This document shows positions 63,342-64,000 of a stretch of 64,000 nucleotides of DNA, one piece after another; position 1 is the first letter of the stretch, and each line of letters starts with the position of its first letter. The notes below the pieces were generated by a model that was not told the DNA's origin, ran no database searches, and saw only the letters and a list, made by a program, of their open reading frames with translations. This stretch comes from Buddleja alternifolia (Eukaryota; Streptophyta; Magnoliopsida; Lamiales; Scrophulariaceae): assembly GCA_019426215.1 (NCBI GenBank), contig CM033391.1, positions 11,458,708-11,522,707 of the forward strand, in the 5' to 3' direction. The position numbers and the translations under genes were made by a program.

Positions 63342-64000
63342 CTAATTACAGTTGTTTTAGGTTATATTTAGAGTATGACTAATACTAAATCAAATCTATA
63401 TTGTGCATTTATGACATGAATTACATGATTTTAAGTGGAAACCATAAACGAAAAGGAGCGATTGAAAACATGAACTGATTGCAATATCAAAAACAAACCA
63501 CACAAACTTTTGCAAGAATTCTAGCTGAAAAATCAGGGTCCATTAGCTCGTTATGTCACTGTTTTGAACTTTCTATCATCAGATGAAAAGCAAATTGGTA
63601 TATCACATAAAATATGCAGATTATGTATCCTCTGATCATCACAATATATACTCCTTAGGGAAATTTGGTAGGATTATTAGATTAAAATATTTCACTAATA
63701 AAAAAATTAGATTAAAAATCTGAAAAAAGAAGGAAAACTGCCACAGCCTATGATTTTCTTGAATTAATTATAAATAAATTTGAAACGTATTGATATGGTC
63801 AATAATTCCAAATTTCACATAAAAATAAATAATCTTGTTTAATTCAGAAGATCAATTAATCTGTAATCATCTGGATCGACATAAACATATATCAACTAAT
63901 CTATTATTATCTTCCTTAATTTAAACTAGCAAATTGACTGAATATAACAAATATAAACAAATTATTAAATTAAAAATCAAACAAAAAAAGGTTGATGAAC
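63342..64000 (-). other. Intron of the cupin gene (extends past the window)
   Basis: AT-rich, without coding potential. The acceptor is at 63342-63343. The N-terminal exon expected for this family (about 80 residues) is not found up to 64000, so the intron is at least 659 bp. Confidence 0.7.

Noticed and set aside
1..64000. CRISPR arrays, bacterial operons, rRNA or free-standing tRNA genes
   Set aside because: None found. The only tRNA-like sequence is the SINE head, and the content is that of a plant nuclear genome.

Overview
This window is nuclear DNA of a flowering plant, most likely a eudicot. It holds nested plant LTR retrotransposons primed by initiator-Met or Asp tRNA, Mutator, hAT and PIF-type transposons, a tRNA-derived SINE and an endogenous pararetrovirus. 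Only one ordinary host gene is recognisable, a spliced RmlC-like cupin gene at the right edge (62278-63341, minus strand, its first exon(s) lying beyond the window). The species cannot be read from the sequence.

1-28.3 kb is a nest of retrotransposons. Sirevirus-type Ty1/copia copy A (minus strand, 1-5081, continuing off the left edge) abuts the gag of an older plus-strand Sirevirus copy C (5082-5306, 11029-12092). C is split by a Ty3/gypsy Athila/Tat-type element with a single LTR (5307-11028), which itself carries a PIF/Harbinger-like element (6274-7972). C is cut again by a copia LTR (element D: 12093-13583 and 27984-28217). Inside that LTR sits a complete 14.4-kb Sirevirus, copy B (13584-27983), with 5-bp target duplication AAGAG, nearly identical 1.8-kb LTRs, gag, pol and a large decayed envelope-like reading frame.

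28.3-43.5 kb holds a decayed MuDR-like transposase gene (minus strand, four recognisable exon blocks), strong palindromes beyond its 5' end, several small non-autonomous DNA transposons (PIF-like, hAT with 8-bp duplication, Mutator-like with 9-bp duplications), a copia remnant (about 34.4-36.2 kb), a 969-bp miniature LTR element with a GC-rich core (36815-37783) and a SINE (39321-39506).

43.5-48.3 kb is a compact young copia element (minus strand) with 183-bp LTRs, unusual TA...TA termini, 5-bp duplication ACTAT and one long reading frame.

48.7-58.2 kb is bounded by imperfect terminal inverted repeats and an 8-9 bp duplication, and looks like a Mutator-type element. It contains an about 8-kb endogenous caulimovirid (minus strand): movement protein-like ORF, capsid/protease/RT/RNase H polyprotein, two ORFs of unknown function, promoter, poly(A) signal, leader and primer-binding site. 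A second, plus-strand viral fragment abuts it head to head, so a 129-bp leader segment occurs at both ends as a perfect inverted repeat.

58.2-64 kb is AT-rich intergenic DNA with a possible Helitron terminus, two MITEs and a local tandem duplication, then the cupin gene. Functionally the window is mostly a record of insertions inside insertions. The junctions, target duplications and LTR differences let the order of events be read.
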